Assembly (NCBI GenBank): GCA_930367205.1
Contig: OV884014.1
Span: forward strand, 113,503,153-113,567,152
DNA from: Acanthosoma haemorrhoidale
Lineage: Eukaryota; Arthropoda; Insecta; Hemiptera; Acanthosomatidae
DNA length: 64,000 nt
Direction: 5' to 3'
The notes under the pieces are model-generated. The model was not told the DNA's origin. It searched no databases and saw only the letters and a program-made list of their open reading frames with translations. The translations under genes were made by a program, and so were the position numbers. Of the stretch, positions 24,321-36,640 are shown in pieces (within the stretch, counting starts at the first letter, position 1; each line of letters opens with the position of its first letter).

Positions 24321-24505
24321 ATATACCTTGGGCCAGTCTGGCTGCTTATATAGCCGTGGTGGGGTTGGTCCCCCCACTTGCTTCTTCCCCTTTTCTGACT
24401 GACGTCATAAGCTTTATTATAAACATATGGAAACATAGAGAGATATTTTCTGGGCCGAGAAGAGGGGAACTTCTAATAATTCGTAATTAAGAGGTGGCCA
24501 CAACA

Positions 24506-25330
24506 AACATCTATGGCACGAGTTGTCAAGACGAATAAAGAGACGTCCAACTTTACCAGATTCGCTTAGGAGTGAAGGGTTGCCCTGACGGAAGAATACG
24601 AAAATATCCATGAGGAATGTATTCTAAAGTTTATCAGGCCAATGCTCAAGTCGAAATAAACGCAATTACTTAATAAAATTTATTTTTTAAATACCACTGC
24701 TTATAATTTAATTTATACTTTTAACATTCCTAATATGTTTCATAAGCCCTGTTATTTATTCTAAAAGCATGCGGAGACGTTAATAACAAACTACAAATAC
24801 TGTTTTTCCATTGCGGTATGGAAATAGATTTCTGCAAAAGGCAATAAAATAAAGGGAATAGCCGGGATATATGCGCGTATTTCTGGGTGTAGGAATTCTA
24901 TCCCGATATCGTATAGCCCTCATTTCCATAGTTACATATGTTTTCTTTATTTCAGGCGTTCTTCCTTCAGGAGTATGTGCTTCATCCTGCTCGACGTGTA
25001 ACCACAGTTCGAAATAACTTATACCGTCTTCGCATCCGAAAAAGGATAAAAATAATTTGGCCAGAGTTATGAATAAAAAATATGATTAGTTTTTTAAAAA
25101 TTAATTTGTAAACATTCTATTCATTGAATAAAAGTAACTCTTAAATAAATGGAATGAAAAAGTTATTGGCTTTTCATTAATTTAGTATTTTATTATTAAC
25201 TCATCCTTTGTCATTTATTAGAAAGATACATTCAGTGACATAAAGAAAAAAGTGACTTACTTAACATACGTGAGGGGGGAGGAAGCTTTGAAAAGTGAGT
25301 GTTTCCGTTGGGAAGGTAACAGTGAGTTAA
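24506..25330. other. Unassigned region
   Basis: Nothing recognised. At 24956-25070 an acceptor-like TTTCTTTATTTCAG precedes a 38-codon open frame (AFFLQEYVLHPARRVTTVRN...) with no known relatives to my reading. Confidence 0.4.
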
Positions 25331-25334
25331 AGGT

Positions 25335-26882
25335 TTTTTTCTTCCTAGCCCCTTTAAATTGACAGATAATATAATTATAAATTCTCTGGCGAATCTATTT
25401 ACAAATTATTTTTGTATTTCCTGTAGCATCGCTACATTATATACTGATTTTGTTATTTTTTTTTTCCATAGCTCTCAAAATTAGGACGTAGAAAATTATT
25501 TTGGATTGATGGGTGCCTTTCACTAAGAGGAGTCCCATTTGAAGGAAGTATGAGAAGTATATGGAGTGTGGGATGCCTAAAGGAGGCGGGTGGGAGTCTA
25601 CCTATGGTGGAGCCAAGGGGAACAAGGTATTGGTTTGTAGTCAGCCAGGTCATACCTAGCCCCGCCCCTGAAGGGGGCTGCACTGTGTTGGCCTATCGGT
25701 CGGGAGATCGGCCTCGATCTCTCGGCTGGGTGTGGATCGTTCAGTCCCCACCAGGGGGCTCGGGTTCTATGAGGTCCATCTGTCTCCAGCCTTCGACGGT
25801 CCAGCAGTGCTTCCATCTGACGGGCATTGGTGGTGGTTAAAGGTCGGAGAATAGTGGGTTGTGGCTGTCTCGAAGTGAATCGAAAAATTCGATGTGTCGT
25901 CTCTTGATAAAATCTTGGATGGTAAGCACCTCAAATTTTTCGTGGATCTCGTCTGCCTTCATTCCGTCGAACGGGGTAGGTTTGAGGGAGGTGGGGAGAA
26001 CTCTGGAATTTCTAGAGCGTTTTTAGAGTGTTAGGAGTTAGATACTTGAATAGTGGAGTCCCGTACATCAAAGCAGGTCTCAGGACGCTCTGGTAAATCA
26101 GCAGCTTGAGGCGTACTGATAAAGCTATGAGTTCGTTATTTTATAAAAATTATATAATGGAATAAACTAGTATAATGATACACATTACTGGACTAAACTG
26201 ACTCTAATGGAGCTCACCTTTTTGATCAAACTTAAAACTTACTTACACTTAAACAAACTAATTTTTAACCTTATTTTCCCCCGATAGTCTGCTGCCATCG
26301 ATGCGGGAGGGGTGGTGGGGTCATAGTGTTAAACACTGGGTTGTGTAGGTGCTGCAACGAGCCAAAAAACTTGATGTGCCTCCGGCGAATGAACTCACCC
26401 CCCGATGACACACCAAGCAACAGGTGTAGGTTGAAATTTTGAGAACTATTTTTCTTGAGAGCTTAAATTATTATGGCTAATTTTCCCCGCGAGTAGGTAA
26501 CAATTTAGCTTGTAGTGTGTTTCTATTTATTGTACTATATTGAACTTATCAAATTTATTTATGAGTTATGTCAACATCGATTACGCATGAAAGGGCGTTC
26601 ATATCGATAGTTAGCTAGTCGATAGTCTACTGCTGGTTGTACACATGTATTTCCTGCTGCAGTGGGGAGTTTCGGCGACAGCCGTAACTCACAAAACATG
26701 GAGCGTTTCTTTGCGACCTGAGTCTTTCGGGTTTGGCTGAGTACTGTCTTGAAAACTACGTTAGCATGGACATGAGTTTAATGCTTTCGAATTAATCGTT
26801 ATATTAATTATATTTATTGCTTTGTTTTTCTTATTTCTTTTGCTTAACTATCTATCGCACATTGTAGCGCGTATAAGCTGCA
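25335..26882 (-). mobile_element. Composite LINE-derived element, copy 1 (type-1 3' UTR)
   Basis: Read on the minus strand, the element starts near 26882 with about 465 bp of non-coding sequence of unknown origin (26415-26882). It then joins abruptly to the family-2 ORF2 tail (HPLLG..., relics of 'RRRHIKFF', 'LTNPVFNT') and ends with the family-2 type-1 3' UTR, including the hairpin at about 25427-25440. The 465-bp module and its junction are shared with the copy at 28572-29412. A family-3 LINE fragment (25460-26135) is inserted in the 3' UTR. No protein is encoded, so this is a non-autonomous derivative. Confidence 0.75.
25452..26143 (-). mobile_element. LINE family 3 fragment with poly(A) and GTTATTTT target duplication
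   Basis: The insertion (about 25460-26135) has a T run at its left end, the complement of a poly(A) tail. It is flanked by the 8-bp direct repeat GTTATTTT (25452-25459 and 26136-26143). The minus strand near the 5' end encodes LKLLIYQSVLRPALMYGTPL, then with frame damage FIKRRHIEFFDSL, the same tail seen in family 2 but diverged. This is a textbook target-primed insertion, and it is younger than its host element. Confidence 0.88.
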
Positions 26883-27160
26883 AAATTGTTCTGTACATGA
26901 ATTATCTTTAGCTAGGCGCTTGCGATTAATGTAGCTTTGACGGTTGTGAGAATTAAACCAAATATCCTCCAACGTGCAATACTAGCACGTTTGGTAGAGC
27001 CGCTGGGTACGTGTCACGATTCTGCCAGAATATATTTCCCAGAATTTATTCAAACTTTACCAATAATAGTAGTAGTAGGAATTTAATGTACAACTAACAT
27101 CTTTACTTTATCGACCAAAAGAGATTTTAATAAATAATAAGAAAATATTATTACATTCAT
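26883..27160. other. Unassigned short stretch
   Basis: Nothing recognised. It begins where the two composite elements stop being similar. Confidence 0.5.
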
Positions 27161-27770
27161 AAAGCCAATTTGGGCATACGGAATAGGGCTATGGGCGACA
27201 GCAAAAAAGTCGAACATCAAGTGCAGCCAATCCTTTCAATCAAAAGTCCTGAGAACAATAGTAAATTCCCCTTATTAAGTCAGCAACAAAACCCTTCATA
27301 ATGATGTTAATATACCCTACATTCTTGAACTCATCCCTTCCATGTTTATAAAATTCCATAGTAACATATCCAACCATCCTGATCCCCTAGCACAGTCATT
27401 GCACTGCACCACTCATCCCTATAATCCTCCTCGGAGACTGGAATGGCAGTGGACTCGTGAACTGCTATAAACACTTGACAGTGGTAGTGCTGGCAATGGC
27501 CAGTTTCTCCAATCATGTCCTTAGCGTCTGTGGCTCTCTTGCTCTTGGTCAGCCTTCCAGCCTTCGCTGGCTCTTATCCAGTGACGCGGCTTACGAAGGA
27601 GGGTGGGGGACTTCTTAAGACTCCACTTCCTCTTTCGCACGCGAGGGTGGTGACAACTATGTGGAGTTGATGAGTGAATGGAAATTGTAAATTGGTATGA
27701 ATGAGATCATTTATCACAATTACTTACAGCCCAATCAGGCAGATTGTAATTTCATCATAATAAAATAGTT
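27161..27770 (+). mobile_element. LINE family 1, 5'-truncated copy 3
   Basis: The copy starts in the ORF2 thumb region (NLGIRNRAMGDSKKVEH-like in broken frames; KPIW.YGIELWATAK in the intact relative). It continues through the VLRTIVN...SNKTLHND region and reaches the 3' UTR, which ends TTTCATCATAATAAAATAG. Several indels break the frame. Confidence 0.8.
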
Positions 27771-27774
27771 GTTA

Positions 27775-28570
27775 ATCAGTAAATAGTAGGATATTTTTAA
27801 CAGCGATAATTGACAATAGATATTTTCAATTTACGATCTACATAGTTTATATTTAAATGAGTGTACATAAATTTGAAAAAAAAAAACTTAGTCAATAAAT
27901 CCTATTGTTGAAATTTCAAAAAACAATAATAAATTTTACTATGGAACCTCTTGGAGTAGAAATCTACGTTACTAATTTATGCCATTAAGCCCGTCTTCAA
28001 TTCCCAAAGAAACCGGGAATATATTTATCTTTCTTGAAAAAAGGAAAAACCCTATATTTTATTCCTGAATAGAGTATAATAGTTAAAATAAATAAAAATA
28101 AAATAAACTTGCATATAATGGAAATGAAAAACAGTTCTAGTAGTTATTATTGGATCCACTACACAAATATAAATTATAAACAGGAAGAAGACGTAGCTGG
28201 TGTGATGAGGGTTTAGATTATGGGTAAGCGGATGAGGTGGGAAGGTGGGTTCAACCATGAATAATGAAGTGGGGTGGTAAGTGAAGGTTGGCTATGAGAG
28301 GGTAAAGTCTGTCTTGAGGGGAGTATGCTTTCTGAAGCGGAATTCGTAGAAAGTTAACAACTTCGCTGATGTTTTAAGCAAGCAACGATCATGAATTTTA
28401 GTTTTATTATTTTTTCTTTGATCATATGCATTACCACTTTACTAATGCTAAAAACCTCTCTTTTTTTTTGGCAATGAAACAAATATAAAGGTACATAAAA
28501 CATCAATTAAGAAACCATGCACATAATTAACTCTAGAACCTTTACACTTGACCTTCAAGTGCCACTAGTC
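27775..28570. other. Unassigned AT-rich stretch
   Basis: No gene or repeat family recognised. Confidence 0.5.
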
Positions 28571-28571
28571 T

Positions 28572-29412
28572 ACTTGTTATTATAAATTATGGAAATCAGT
28601 ATAGATTCTACATAAATGAATCTATTTACAGTAGGTCTTTATATGTACTGTAGCTTGGCTACATTTTATACAATTTCTAATTATTTTACATTGTGATTTG
28701 GGATTGTTACAAAAGTATAATAAACATTATTCATTATTTAGACATTTTTAAAAGTAATGGGGCTCACCTTATGAATCATAGACATAAAACTAACTTACAT
28801 CTAACCACAAAATATTAACCTTTCCCGACAGTCTGTTGCCATCGATGCGGGTCATAGTGTTAAACACTGGGTTGGTTAGGTGCTGCAACGAGTCAAAAAA
28901 TTTGATGTGTCTCCGGTGGATGAACTCGCCTACCGACGGCACACCAAGCAACAGGAGTAGGTTGAAATTTTGAGAACTATTTTTCTTGAGAGCTTAAATT
29001 ATTATGGATAATTTTCCCCGCGAGTAGGTAACAATTTAGCTTGTAGTGTGTTTCTATTTATTGTACTATATTGAACTTATCAAATTTATTTATGAGTTAT
29101 GTCAACATCGATTACGCATGAAAGGGCGTTCATATCGATAGTTAGCTAGTCGATAGTCTACTGCTGGTTGTACACATGTATTTCCTGCTGCAGTGGGGAG
29201 TTTCGGTGACAGCCATAACTCACAAAACATGGAGCGTTTCCTTGTGACCTGAGTCTTTCGGGTTTGGCTGAGTTCTGTCTTGAAAACTACGTAAGTATGG
29301 ACATGAGTTTAATGCTTTTGAATTAATCGTTATATTAATTATATTTATTGCTTTGTTTTTCTGATTTATTTTGCTTAACTATCAATCGCACATTGTAGCG
29401 CGTATAAACTGA
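28572..29412 (-). mobile_element. Composite LINE-derived element, copy 2 (type-2 3' UTR)
   Basis: The 5' module at 28949-29412 is about 97% identical by eye to 26415-26882 and joins the LINE coding tail at the same base. The 3' UTR is different from copy 1: it carries GTAGCCAAGCTAC instead of GTAGCGATGCTAC and diverged flanks, and matches fragments at 48822-48890 and 49567-49725. The element therefore has the same head with a different tail. Its 5' limit is taken as the point where the copies diverge. Confidence 0.75.
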
Positions 29413-29447
29413 AAATATTGGAATTTAAGAATACATTTTCATTCTTT

Positions 29448-29696
29448 TTATTAGAGTACTCAGTTACTCATAAGATCCCGTTACAAAGATAACTAAATTG
29501 ATGTTTAATAACGTAATTGGTGTTTGATAAAATAAAGCCATCTATTATTATTAATTATTAACCAATGAAGAATGTACCGATAGTATCCATACTCTAAAAT
29601 TGGAAACTAAAATGTCCAGTAGTAATTTTCTCTAATTAATAAATTTTTATTATTTTTATTAGAGCACCCAGTTACTCGTAAAATCCCGTTACACAG
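29448..29696. repeat. Pair of ~45-bp direct repeats
   Basis: TTTTATTAGAGTACTCAGTTACTCATAAGATCCCGTTAC-like sequence at about 29456-29494 recurs at about 29655-29693 with a few changes. On the minus strand each unit begins GTAACGGGAT, which could be an LTR-type end. The 160 bp between them contain nothing else recognisable. Confidence 0.7.
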
Positions 29697-29945
29697 GGTT
29701 TGCCAAAGTCAAAAAACTTAATTTGTCTCGGGCAGATGAACACCGACGGCAAACCAAGCAACGGGTGCAGGTCGCTGTTCTTAAACCTCTCGAGAGAATA
29801 AATTTGGCTGTATTGTCAGTCAAGTGGGTAAATAGCGGGGCACCGTACATAAGAGCTGGCCGGAGAACACATTTATATATCATCAGTTTGAGACGAAGCG
29901 ACAGGCTGAGTGAAGTAAGCAAGTACGAAAGCCGCTAAGACCTGT
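29697..29945 (-). mobile_element. LINE family 2 ORF2 fragment, copy e
   Basis: The minus frame 29922-29689 reads LSLRLKLMIYKCVLRPALMY, GAPLFTHLTDNTAKFILSRG and so on: the best-preserved example of this part of the family-2 ORF2 tail. A small deletion removes the LQHFQNGIMRK segment. No 3' UTR follows, and the fragment abuts the direct repeat at 29696. Confidence 0.75.
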
Positions 29946-29949
29946 GTCG

Positions 29950-30480
29950 TACTTTTTCTATTTTGGTACTGAATACAATCATGGTAGACAATATAATTGT
30001 TCTTCTTATTTCTACAATGATTGACATTGAGAAGAACCTTGTTATCAATAATAACTGCCGGACGTATTAATAATTTCTTTTTTTTGTTCAGTTAGACTTC
30101 TGTCAGATGACCAAACAGCCCGTTTGCCTAAGTGTCAAAACATCAATTTTCAGTTTTCCTTTTTTTAACGTTCTAACATAAATGCAAATTATCTCTTTTA
30201 TATAAATTAAATTGGTTTACAACAGCAAGGGTGTATTTCACACCAAGTCAATCGATATCTCAATCTTAATATTAACATTTCTACCAGGTTTAAAGGTTTA
30301 TTACCTTTCCTAATTGCTAGAATAAAAAGAAGAAAACAAAAATATTGTCAAATATTTACCAGTATAATATGAGACAGCGTTTTAGTGAAGTTAGTTGTAC
30401 AGCATTCGATAAAGTATATCTCTCTACCAAGTACTAAACAAAATAACAGAGCTTACAAAATTATGCATGAAATGTTAAGT
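29950..30480. other. Unassigned AT-rich stretch
   Basis: No gene or repeat family recognised. Confidence 0.5.
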
Positions 30481-30499
30481 CATTTTTTTTGCTTAATTA

Positions 30500-30918
30500 A
30501 AAGTGGTCCGACATACCTCTCTCAAGAGGTTACAGAACGCTGGTATGCACCCGTTGCTTGGTGTGCCGTTGGTGGGTGAGTTCAGGACCTAACCAACCCA
30601 GTGTTTAACACTATGACCCAACCACCCTTCCCGCATCGATAGCAACAGACTGTCGAGGAAAAATTAGGTTAAGAATTAGTATGTAAGTTAGTTTCAAGTT
30701 TGATTAAAAAGGTGAGCCCCATCACCTTTATTAGTCAGTTGAGTCCAGTCACGTAAAATGTGTATCATTATACTTGTTTATTCCATTATATAATTTTTAT
30801 AAAATGACAAAACCTGTATATAATGTAGCGATGCTACAGGAAATACAAAAGTAATTTGTAAATAGGATCTATAATTGTATATAATTATCTGTGAATTTAA
30901 AGGGGCTATGGAGACAAA
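30500..30918 (+). mobile_element. LINE family 2, 3' fragment, copy f
   Basis: Starts in the ORF2 tail (SGPTYLSQEVTERWYAPVAW in a shifted frame), then 'CCAGTGTTTAACACTATGAC', the 3' UTR with the hairpin GTAGCGATGCTAC at 30825, and ends GGGGCTATGGAGACAAAAT. It is a type-1 3' UTR, 5'-truncated and dead. Confidence 0.8.
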
Positions 30919-30919
30919 A

Positions 30920-31645
30920 TAATTCATTTTAACGTTACGTTGACTTAGCCACTTATGCAGATATACAGCTTACTTCGTAACTGTATGTACGCCTTTATCA
31001 AATCAAACAGAGTACGACTCTTTGTAGTTGAGTACTCCTACGAAAGCCCGTTGAATGCTAAACTACTCGGAAACCTCCGAAGTTTGCCCAAAGACATAAC
31101 TAAAGGTCCTCAGAGAACTAACAGTGAAGCGACAGTTTAAGGCCGCTACAGCCACAAATCATAGAAAGGCTACGACATAGCAAATGGCTCAGGGGAGACT
31201 AATGTGTATTCCAGAGCTGCTCCTCCTCTAGGTCAGGACGTGATCCAACTAGCAAGTCCTGGGTCCCAGGACGATCCTCGGCTTCTTCCTGTCAGTCCTT
31301 GCGGCAGGGATAGGGAGTTTATCATCTTCTATGGTCAGTCATAACTAATCTCAATTTACTACTGAAAGGCAGCAGAAGAAAAAAAAAAGATTTATTGATA
31401 TCAGGAACCATCCCAGAAAATAAATCCATACAAGACTATACAATTAAAATAGGAAAGGATTCAAAAAGATATCAGTATTCTATTACTTAGATATTTGTTT
31501 GTAAGTCGAGCTCATTCGCATTATATTTTCAATTTATCATACATATACATACATACAAAACATATTTACATTGGCCAGGAATCTCCAAAGGTATAGTCTT
31601 CACACAGGATACAAAGGTTAGGAAAATCCCTTACACCAATGCACT
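30920..31645. other. Unassigned stretch
   Basis: A 61-codon frame at 30955-31140 is not recognised. The section 31140-31330 is less AT-rich. Nothing else is seen. Confidence 0.4.
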
Positions 31646-31650
31646 AATAA

Positions 31651-32165
31651 AGGCCCAGAGACCTGCCTAATCCACATGGTTGTCACCTCCCTCGCGTGCG
31701 AAAGAGGAAGCGAAGTCTCGGGAATTCCCTTATTCTCCTCTGTCAGCCGCGTCACCGGTTACGAGGCAGTAGAGGCTAACCAAGAGTGGGAGAGCCACAT
31801 ACGCTCAGGATATGATTGGAGAAACCGGCCATTGCCAGGACTCCCACTGTCACGCATTTATACCAGGTCACGAGGCCACTGCCGTTTTAGTCTTCGAGGA
31901 AGATTATGGGGATGAGTGGTGCAGTGCGATGACTGTGCTAGGGGATTAGGGTGGTTGGATAGGTTATTATGGAAGTTTATGAACTTGGAAGGGATGAGTT
32001 CTAGAATGTAGGGCATATTAAGGTCGTTATGAAGGGTTTTGTTGCTGACGTAATAAGGGGCATTTACTATTGTTTTTACGACTTTTGATTGGATAAGCTT
32101 GATGTTCAACTTTTTTTCTGTCCCCCATAGCTCTATTTTGTATGCCCAGATTGGCTTTGTAATAT
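31651..32165 (-). mobile_element. LINE family 1, copy 4
   Basis: The minus-strand frame 32109-31858 gives NIKLIQSKVVKTIVNAPYYV, then SNKTLHNDLNMPYILELIPS and the family tail LKRQWPRDLV. The 3' UTR is present to the 'CACATGG' block and then lost, so this copy lacks the usual terminal AATAAAG. Confidence 0.8.
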
Positions 32166-32169
32166 TTAT

Positions 32170-35100
32170 AACTTTGTAAATTAGTAATTTATAAACCTCT
32201 CAAATAGTGGTAACGCATTGGTTACTTGACAAAAATGGCTTTTGTGACACTAAATATAGCTGATTCTGTCGGATAAACATCTGATATCAAACATGTGATT
32301 GGTGGCTCTGTTAATAATGGAATAAATAAAACGGAAAATCTTTTCGTCTAACTAATTTATATTTCCCCGAATGATTTACAGGCTTAAGAAACTTACTTTA
32401 CAACATTACGTCAGCCGAAAAGGGAAATGAAAATCTTGGATGTGATTGATTAGGCTCTATGGACAGTATACATAAGTTAATACCTAATTATTGTACATGA
32501 TAAATTTTGATTAGGAGGTTATTCAAAGTAACAGACTTTCTTGTTTTGTTTCAACTTAATTTTTGTTAGATAGGATTTCACCAATATTTTATTATTATTA
32601 TATTTTATGGTAATGAGATGAGTGGAAAATTTTAAAATTGTAAATTTATTTTTCTGATTGTTTCGGCTAGAGAATATTAGGAAAAGCGTATGTAAATATT
32701 GTATTCACGGACATATATTTAAGATATAAACTTTGAATGTAAGTTATGAAATGTATTTATTTTATTTCTCTTTAACAGAAATTTTTATTTTATTACATCA
32801 ACATACAGAGAAGATAGTTCGAAAGACTATAAAGCTCGAGGAAGTAAATAAATAGGACTTTGCGTATTAGAGGACAAGGAGCTTGGCTTAGTCAGTGTCG
32901 AAGATAGCAGAATACGGGCCTGTTCCCCTGCGAACAACAAGTCGTTGTTTACTACAAATTTGGACTTCTCGGCCTGTCTCATCTACAGATCTCTCCGTGC
33001 TCATCGCAGCCCTGTGGTTGACTGTACGCACTCTTCTCCGAAACATCGTATCGTGACTATAAACCTTTTTTCATTATTTATTATACATTTTATTTATATT
33101 TACTAACAATCAGGCCTGGTTAAATTAACTGTTAAATTGCTAATCAGTTATTTGTTTGTTTTAAATAAAATGAATGGTTATTTATATATTATTTTTAATA
33201 CTTTGTTTAATGTTTATGCCTTACTGTTGGCAATTTTGTAACGCTAACCGACTCAATCCAACATTCAGCTTCTCACGACGTAACCGGTGCAATTTTCTGG
33301 CGTTTGGGCAATTCTCGATTCTCGAGAGCCCTAGTGCGAACAGTAATAAAAAAAAAAAAAAAAATAGAATGTAAAAAGATGCCTTATGGTCCTGGGAAGA
33401 ACCACAAATAAATTATAGATAACTCTAAGCACCAATATTTATTTTGATCCTGCTTCTTTGTAGAGTCTGTAATGAATAATTATATTCCCCTATATTAAAT
33501 AATAATTAATTAATCATTATTACAGCCGAGATCTACTCAAGTGAGCAGGTTTAGGAAAAAGGAGTTTCCTCTCTCTGGTAATGACTAGAGGGCGTGGAGA
33601 AGTGGCAATTAGAAAAGTCTACAAACTGCAATCAGAAAGCGAGAGGAAAAGTCTAATCGCAGATCAGTGGAGATTGATGGCTGTTTCTATCTCAGGCCTG
33701 TGGTCTTCTTCAGTGCTCGGGCTGTGCTAGTGGGCTCGAAAAAGATTTTGTAGATTAAGTCATCGAGAGAATTTAGGACATAATATTAACTAGAAGGCTA
33801 ACAAACATAAGCCACCCACAAACATAAGGGCTTACAGCTCATAATATGTCACTTGAAGAAATGTCCTTAGATTTCCTTATTTATAATTTTTCACAATTAT
33901 AATTTATATATACTTTTTTAATAACCGAGAGTGGTGATGTCAGTTGATTTCATTTTAGACCAGATCATCATGATAGCATAAGATTATTTTTAATATGTAA
34001 TATTAAAAAAAAAAATTATTTTAATTAAACAGAAATAATAAATTTGTTTTAATTCTCTATTTAAAGAAGTAGCTAATTTGTTTTATGTATTATTTCTCGT
34101 GTGAAATATTTTATGGCAATATTGATCGAAAACTTCAATAATTCAGTATATTTTGTATTACACAGTTAGAAATTTAAATGAGAGTTTGATAAAATAAAAA
34201 TTATTTTTATATATATATAGCTCATAAAAAAAGATTCTTTGTACGGAAAGTGATAAGGCCGTTTTCTTTTCAGATGTATGCACATAGAAGTGTGCCATAG
34301 AATCGGTTCATAATTAAAATTTAGAAAAAAAAATAATAGTTAAATCTTTCTAAAGTTTATGAATCAATTAACAATTAATCCGCTCCGTGAGAGGACTCGC
34401 AATGAGAGGCAGAAGTACACAATACATATTGTGAACCTTTCGCTTCAATAGGAGAGATAATAATTTCTTTGTCCTCGGGTAGTTAAATGGACTCGTTGTA
34501 TAAAGTTTTGTAGTGTCTAAGTCAAACAAAAGATTTATTATTTAAAAAGAAAATTGAATAAACTTTGAGTGATTTAATGTGAAAATTATGAGAGAGGCTC
34601 GGACATTAAAGTGCTGTGAAGTGTGCAATGCTCGGACCCGAGACCACCAGTTGCTTTTCATACCTCGAACTGGTTAATTCTATGATTTTCATTGAGCTGC
34701 TCATGATTGCTAATATTTATTTAATTTTCGTTCTTCAGGGGGGGGGGGGAAATGACATGTTAAAACCTATGTCACATTTCCAAAGGAAAGGTTCTTTCGG
34801 TTTTTCTCTGTTTATTATTAAAAAACAACAAAACAACATTAAATTATTTAAAAAACATATATGCCATATTGAAGGATGTAAGAGTATGTAATAGTTTTAT
34901 ATAACTGACCGATTGAGATGAGTTATTCGAAAAACTGTGACGGTTTCCTGGGCATTATATCATGTGTTAATTTATATTTATTTTTTGTTTTTATTTTGGA
35001 ACGACACAGCATGTGACTATTAAGCATATATTTTACATTCTAAAGCTGTGAAAAAATGTTTTTTTAGTTTTTAACCAGCATTTTTCTTAACAAAAAAAAA

Positions 35101-36635
35101 TATGTATATTGTGTAGACTACATTTCCAGATCAAGCGTTCCGTATTGACAAGAGTCATTATAAAATTAAGTATGCATTGCGGAACAATACACACATTTTA
35201 ATCTATCCAAATAAACCTCAAGTTGACTTTGAATATTAAAAATAAAAAAATAAAGTAATGGAAAATATCAGGATAAAAAAAGTTATCAGAAAACCTCATT
35301 CTTCAATGGATATTATTTTTGCATAGTATTATTATAATGTAATACACTGTAAGTTGAGGTTTGGCATTTAAAAAATAGTTGTAATTTATATTTTCAAACA
35401 TTGGAATTTGAGAGTTTTATCATTAAAGAGGAAGGGGTGTTCTGTGGTGTGAATGTTTCTTTGATTCACGTGGCATTTTGGATTGAGGTCACTCTATATT
35501 ATTTATATTTAAAAGTTATGAAGAGAAGCATAAAACAATTAAAATTGAACGGCAGTATGAGCTATGAGATGAAAAGAAGTAATGGACGGTTCTGACTGCA
35601 ACGTGCCATCGTAATCGGCAAGTGACGACCCCCCAAACCCCCCCCCCCCAACCCCATGTAAAAAACCCTAATAAAGATAAGTGATATTTAACCATTTCTG
35701 GTAAGTCTCTCGCCTTTACTTGGATCATTTATTTTAATAGTGAGCCTGTTCTTTGTCGGCCCTTTAGGAGATTGCGCCGGTGAAGGGACAACTTTAATTA
35801 ATGCAAAAAGGTGATATAGGGCTTTCTTCGTCCCAGCACGCTTTCATAACAAGTAAATCTTACTTATTTTTCTTTTTGTTTTTTTTTTTAAACTTTAGGA
35901 AATAACTTTTAGTCTTCATGATATAGATTTAATGCAGTATTTTAAAAGGTATCTTATTTCAAGAAGTTTTCTGCTTTAGTTTTTAAAAAAACTGAAACAA
36001 TATCTTAGGCGAAACATTTGAGTACTAACAGCAAACTATACAATATTTTTCTCTTGTTTATTTGTTTGCACATATCTGCTTTATTGACTATAAACTCTTA
36101 ATACTGGTCCAAGTCTTGTTTTCATTGATTGTATAATTTTTATTGCATCTGTGATATAAAAGACACTTAGTTAGTTATTTCTTTTAAAGATTTAAAGATT
36201 TTTTAAATTTATGACGTCCATTTTTAGGCTCTTCAAAGTCAGTCGTAAGGACTTAAAATAGTTAAAAGGCAGATCAATAGACAATATTTGCATTATTAAA
36301 ATCGGCTAACAGTTATTTCAAGAACAGGCTTGTCACCATTATTTTAATATGGCTTATATATGAGACGTAAAAAATAAAATATTTTTTTTTTAATGATTAA
36401 ACATCTAAAGTTTGTAAAGAAGTGCTTGGCTAGTGTGGTTATTAATACAACAACGATAGGTAAAGTTAAAATCCTGCGTTTATTTTATTACAATTAACTA
36501 ATGCGGTTGGCTAATAAAATGATCAGCCTTAAACAAAGAAACCTAATGGCCGTATAATTAAATAAATATAAAATTATTTGGTGTAACTATGCTGAAATGG
36601 GTATGTTTAGTTGAGTTTAGGGTTAAGCAGACAAA
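32170..36635. other. Long AT-rich region without recognised genes
   Basis: About 4.5 kb with no repeat family seen elsewhere in the window and no frame with recognisable domains. Small open frames (for example 33174-33374, 34616-34891, 35401-35595) have no motif and a composition like their surroundings. Homopolymer runs occur at 33347-33363 (A), 34739-34749 (G) and 35638-35650 (C). A moderately GC-rich patch lies at 33540-33740. Confidence 0.45.
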
Positions 36636-36640
36636 GTCCT

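Larger units (their letters stand above)
23552..24505 (-). mobile_element. LTR-B copy (reverse) carrying nested insertions
   Basis: The right end GGTGGCCACAACA is the inverse of the LTR-B start TGTTGTGGCCACC seen at 63318. The 'CATGGTTT', 'GTGTGGGGTCTGACAACGCC' and TGACTCCAT landmarks follow in reverse order down to about 23552. An AG repeat (23891-23947) matches the position of the CT run in the other copy. The block 23985-24320 is absent from the 63-kb copy and is a LINE tail inserted in the LTR. Confidence 0.85.
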
